Source: Dichotomocladium elegans
Lineage: Eukaryota; Mucoromycota; Mucoromycetes; Mucorales; Lichtheimiaceae
Length of the DNA: 64,000 nucleotides
Reading direction: 5' to 3'
Assembly: GCA_025716815.1 (NCBI GenBank)
Contig: JAIXMN010000004.1
Span: 1 to 64,000 of the forward strand
This document shows, in pieces, positions 63,994 through 64,000 of this stretch. The stretch's first letter is position 1, and every line of letters starts with the position of its first letter. Made by a program: the position numbers and the translations under genes. The notes beneath the pieces were generated by a model. That model was given only the letters and a program-made list of their open reading frames with translations. It was not told the origin of the DNA and did no database searches.

Positions 63994-64000
63994 TGCTGCA

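Larger units (their letters stand above)
59975..64000 (-). mobile_element. Helitron, 3' part (5' end outside window)
   Basis: The minus strand encodes a Rep-helicase and ends ...GTTGCTAG at 59975, followed by T, as expected for Helitrons (3' CTRR, insertion between A and T). A GC-rich hairpin GGGGGC-GAA-GCCCCC lies about 40 nt before the end. The 5' TC end lies beyond 64000. Confidence 0.88.

Overview
The window looks like a transposon-dense stretch of an early-diverging fungal genome, most likely Mucoromycota. Transposase genes are split by 48-93 nt GT-AG introns, and the mix is Ty3/gypsy retrotransposons, FAR1-like MULEs, CACTA, Tc1/IS630-like, IS1595-like and Helitron elements. The taxonomic call is inference. 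Almost no host sequence is visible: a tRNA-Leu(AAG) gene, one or two host-like gene remnants and short spacers. Nearly everything is mobile DNA inserted into other mobile DNA, and many borders can be read exactly from target-site duplications (TSDs).

Left part (1-26012). A gypsy element of subfamily A' (minus strand) is split in gag by MULE 1 (1518-6349, 9-bp TSD). Next is an older gypsy element, C (minus strand). Its gag holds two solo LTRs (8491-8887 and 9624-9994). Its 5' LTR holds MULE 2 (10448-14418, 8-bp TSD, transposase with a C-terminal OTU protease-like domain) and a complete gypsy element D (14440-25887). D in turn holds a solo LTR of family A and a 5.9-kb CACTA element (18244-24116, TSD TAT). 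The tRNA-Leu gene lies just beyond C.

Middle (26013-38189). A CACTA end fragment is entered by an element with CAGGATTTTC ends at a TA site. That element contains a young full-length chromodomain gypsy element A (27086-32842, no LTR difference seen, TSD GCAAC) and is followed by an IS1595-like element with an intact six-exon gene. After it come a divergent DDE gene lacking its first catalytic Asp and a fragment of an ordinary IS630/Tc1 transposase.

Right-centre (38190-56847). A chromodomain gypsy element B (minus strand) has a 5.4-kb TA-flanked element with 1,141-bp inverted arms in its 3' LTR, and a 4.1-kb TA-flanked element with 1,210-bp arms and a MULE transposase in pol. B's outer flanks carry no matching TSD, and the adjoining genes are cut at both sides. 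Next is gypsy element E, truncated before integrase.

Right end (56848-64000). Two host-like gene remnants, a solo LTR E containing a 364-bp MITE, a solo LTR A, a small accessory-like gene, and a Helitron running off the window.

The most interesting signals are: (i) -1 frameshift cassettes at the gag/pol junctions of C, D and B, with compensatory base pairs between C and D; (ii) a group of TA-target elements sharing CAGGA ends but carrying unrelated transposases, two of whose genes are IS630-like proteins that lost only the first Asp; (iii) four genes each interrupted by a single in-frame TGA at a plausible former CGA; (iv) an exact internal copy of the polypurine tract in element A.
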